Part shown: positions 19,687 to 20,181 of the stretch, piece after piece | Layout: every line of letters starts with the position of its first letter | Position numbering within the stretch: the stretch's first letter is position 1 | DNA from: a bacterium | GTDB taxonomy: Bacteria > JAUVQV01 > DATDCY01 | Direction of reading: 5' to 3' | Length of the DNA stretch: 20,181 bases | Assembly: GCA_036524115.1 (NCBI GenBank) | Contig: DATDCY010000069.1 | Location: 1 to 20,181, forward strand | Notes under the pieces: model-generated | Database searches by the model: none | What the model was told of the DNA's origin: nothing | What the model saw: the letters and a program-made list of their open reading frames with translations, nothing else | Made by a program: the position numbers and the translations under genes

Positions 19687-20181
19687 CTAGGCGCCCGGGG
19701 CATCCCCGCCCCGCGCGCCGCCGCGGTCCCTCAGACCCGACCAGGTGCGCCGGTTCACGAGGAAGAGCAGCGCGGCGAGCGCGGCGAGGTAGACGAGGAC
19801 GCCGGCGCCGATCCTGCGCCTCTCGGCGGCGTGGGGGTCCGCGGCGAACAGGAGATAGGCCGCGACGTCGGCCGCCTTGCGCCGCAGATCCGGGTCGTCC
19901 CCGGCGAACGGGGCCGGCATCGCGATGCCCGGGGAGACGCGGTTCTTCTCCGGCGCGTCCACGTACGCCGACAGCAGCGCCGCGATGTACGCCGCACCCT
20001 GCCCCTCGCGCCCCCGGGCCAGCGCCATGAGCGAGAGGTCCGGGGGGACCTTGCCGAAGGCGGCGCGCGCATCGCTCTCGGCAAGCGGCGCGCGCTCGCC
20101 GAGGTAGCGCAGCCCGTGGCAGGAGCGGCAGACCTGCGCGAAGACCTCCCGGCCGCGGGCGACCGCCGCCGCGCCGGCGGG
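19687..20181 (-). CDS. petC: Cytochrome c1 of a bc1-type complex (5' end beyond the window)
   Basis: The frame is open from the right edge to TAG at 19687, 164 residues. It carries the heme site CRSCH (20130-20116) in VCRSCHGLRYLGERAPLAES, then FGKVPPDLSLMALARG, YIAALLSAYV, and IAMPAPF with the axial Met. The C-terminal anchor is VLVYLAALAALLFLVNRRTW. The order CxxCHxLxY...PPDLSL...IAMPxP...membrane anchor...RRxW is diagnostic of cytochrome c1, which passes electrons from the Rieske protein to soluble cytochrome c. The ATG at 20028 is internal, after the heme motif, so it is not the start. Rieske and cytochrome b genes probably lie just to the right (inference). The 14-base gap to cydA places the bc1 complex and bd oxidase in one operon. 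Confidence 0.88.
   Translation of the reverse strand, partial: PAGAAAVARGREVFAQVCRSCHGLRYLGERAPLAESDARAAFGKVPPDLSLMALARGREGQGAAYIAALLSAYVDAPEKNRVSPGIAMPAPFAGDDPDLRRKAADVAAYLLFAADPHAAERRRIGAGVLVYLAALAALLFLVNRRTWSGLRDRGGARGGDAPGA

Noticed and set aside
19687-20028. A separate 113-residue gene starting at ATG 20028
   Set aside because: The frame continues open to the window edge and includes the heme motif CRSCH before this ATG, so it is internal to cytochrome c1.
1-20181. CRISPR arrays, tRNA/rRNA genes, long tandem repeats, phage or toxin-antitoxin modules
   Set aside because: I looked for spaced direct repeats, cloverleaf-like arms and recognisable phage or toxin proteins on both strands and saw none.

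Overview
The window is a very G/C-rich stretch of bacterial chromosome (for example 48 of 60 bases are G/C in 5281-5340), densely packed and leaning heavily on respiration and envelope maintenance. The gene mix is a bc1-type cytochrome c1, a short Q-loop cytochrome bd oxidase, a cNOR-type nitric oxide reductase, a nine-heme cytochrome c, a divergent MprF/AcvB lipid pair, and LexA with an enterobacterial-style operator. This suggests a Gram-negative, respiring, facultatively anaerobic or microaerobic bacterium, probably a high-GC proteobacterium in the broad sense (deltaproteobacterial-like lineages fit best). I cannot fix the taxon from this sequence alone.

Left edge (1-1100): the 3' end of an IS5/IS4-superfamily insertion sequence, then a short orphan coding remnant, then a secreted single-domain rhodanese followed by a strong hairpin. 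This part is less G/C-rich (33 of 60 bases in 541-600) and looks like an island edge. SOS module (1107-3285): lexA under a sigma70-like promoter whose spacer is filled by a perfect CTGT-N8-ACAG LexA box, then an unrecognised 84-residue protein, then DNA polymerase IV (dinB).

Lipid module (3278-7368): an AcvB/VirJ-family double-domain serine hydrolase on the minus strand and MprF (aminoacyl-phosphatidylglycerol synthase/flippase) on the plus strand, starting 71 bases apart. MprF would make and flip aminoacylated phosphatidylglycerol, and the AcvB-like enzyme would hydrolyse it in the periplasm. Periplasmic module (7566-13024): a TIGR03118-type beta-propeller-like secreted protein, a nonaheme c-type cytochrome, a SYLF-domain secreted protein (minus strand), and a DegP/HtrA-type serine protease.

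Respiratory cluster (20181 down to 13021, all minus strand): cytochrome c1 (5' end outside the window), cydA, cydB, a UbiA-family prenyltransferase, a cytochrome b5-like/DUF2231 membrane fusion, DoxX, norC with an extra heme-c domain, and norB. Genes overlap or lie within 20 bases of each other except for 77 bases before doxX. There a TTGACA promoter and a palindrome near its start site suggest that doxX-norC-norB can also be switched on separately. The cluster links quinol oxidation, oxygen scavenging and NO reduction. Both tail-to-tail gene junctions without a spacer (dinB/acvB and htrA/norB) have overlapping stop codons.
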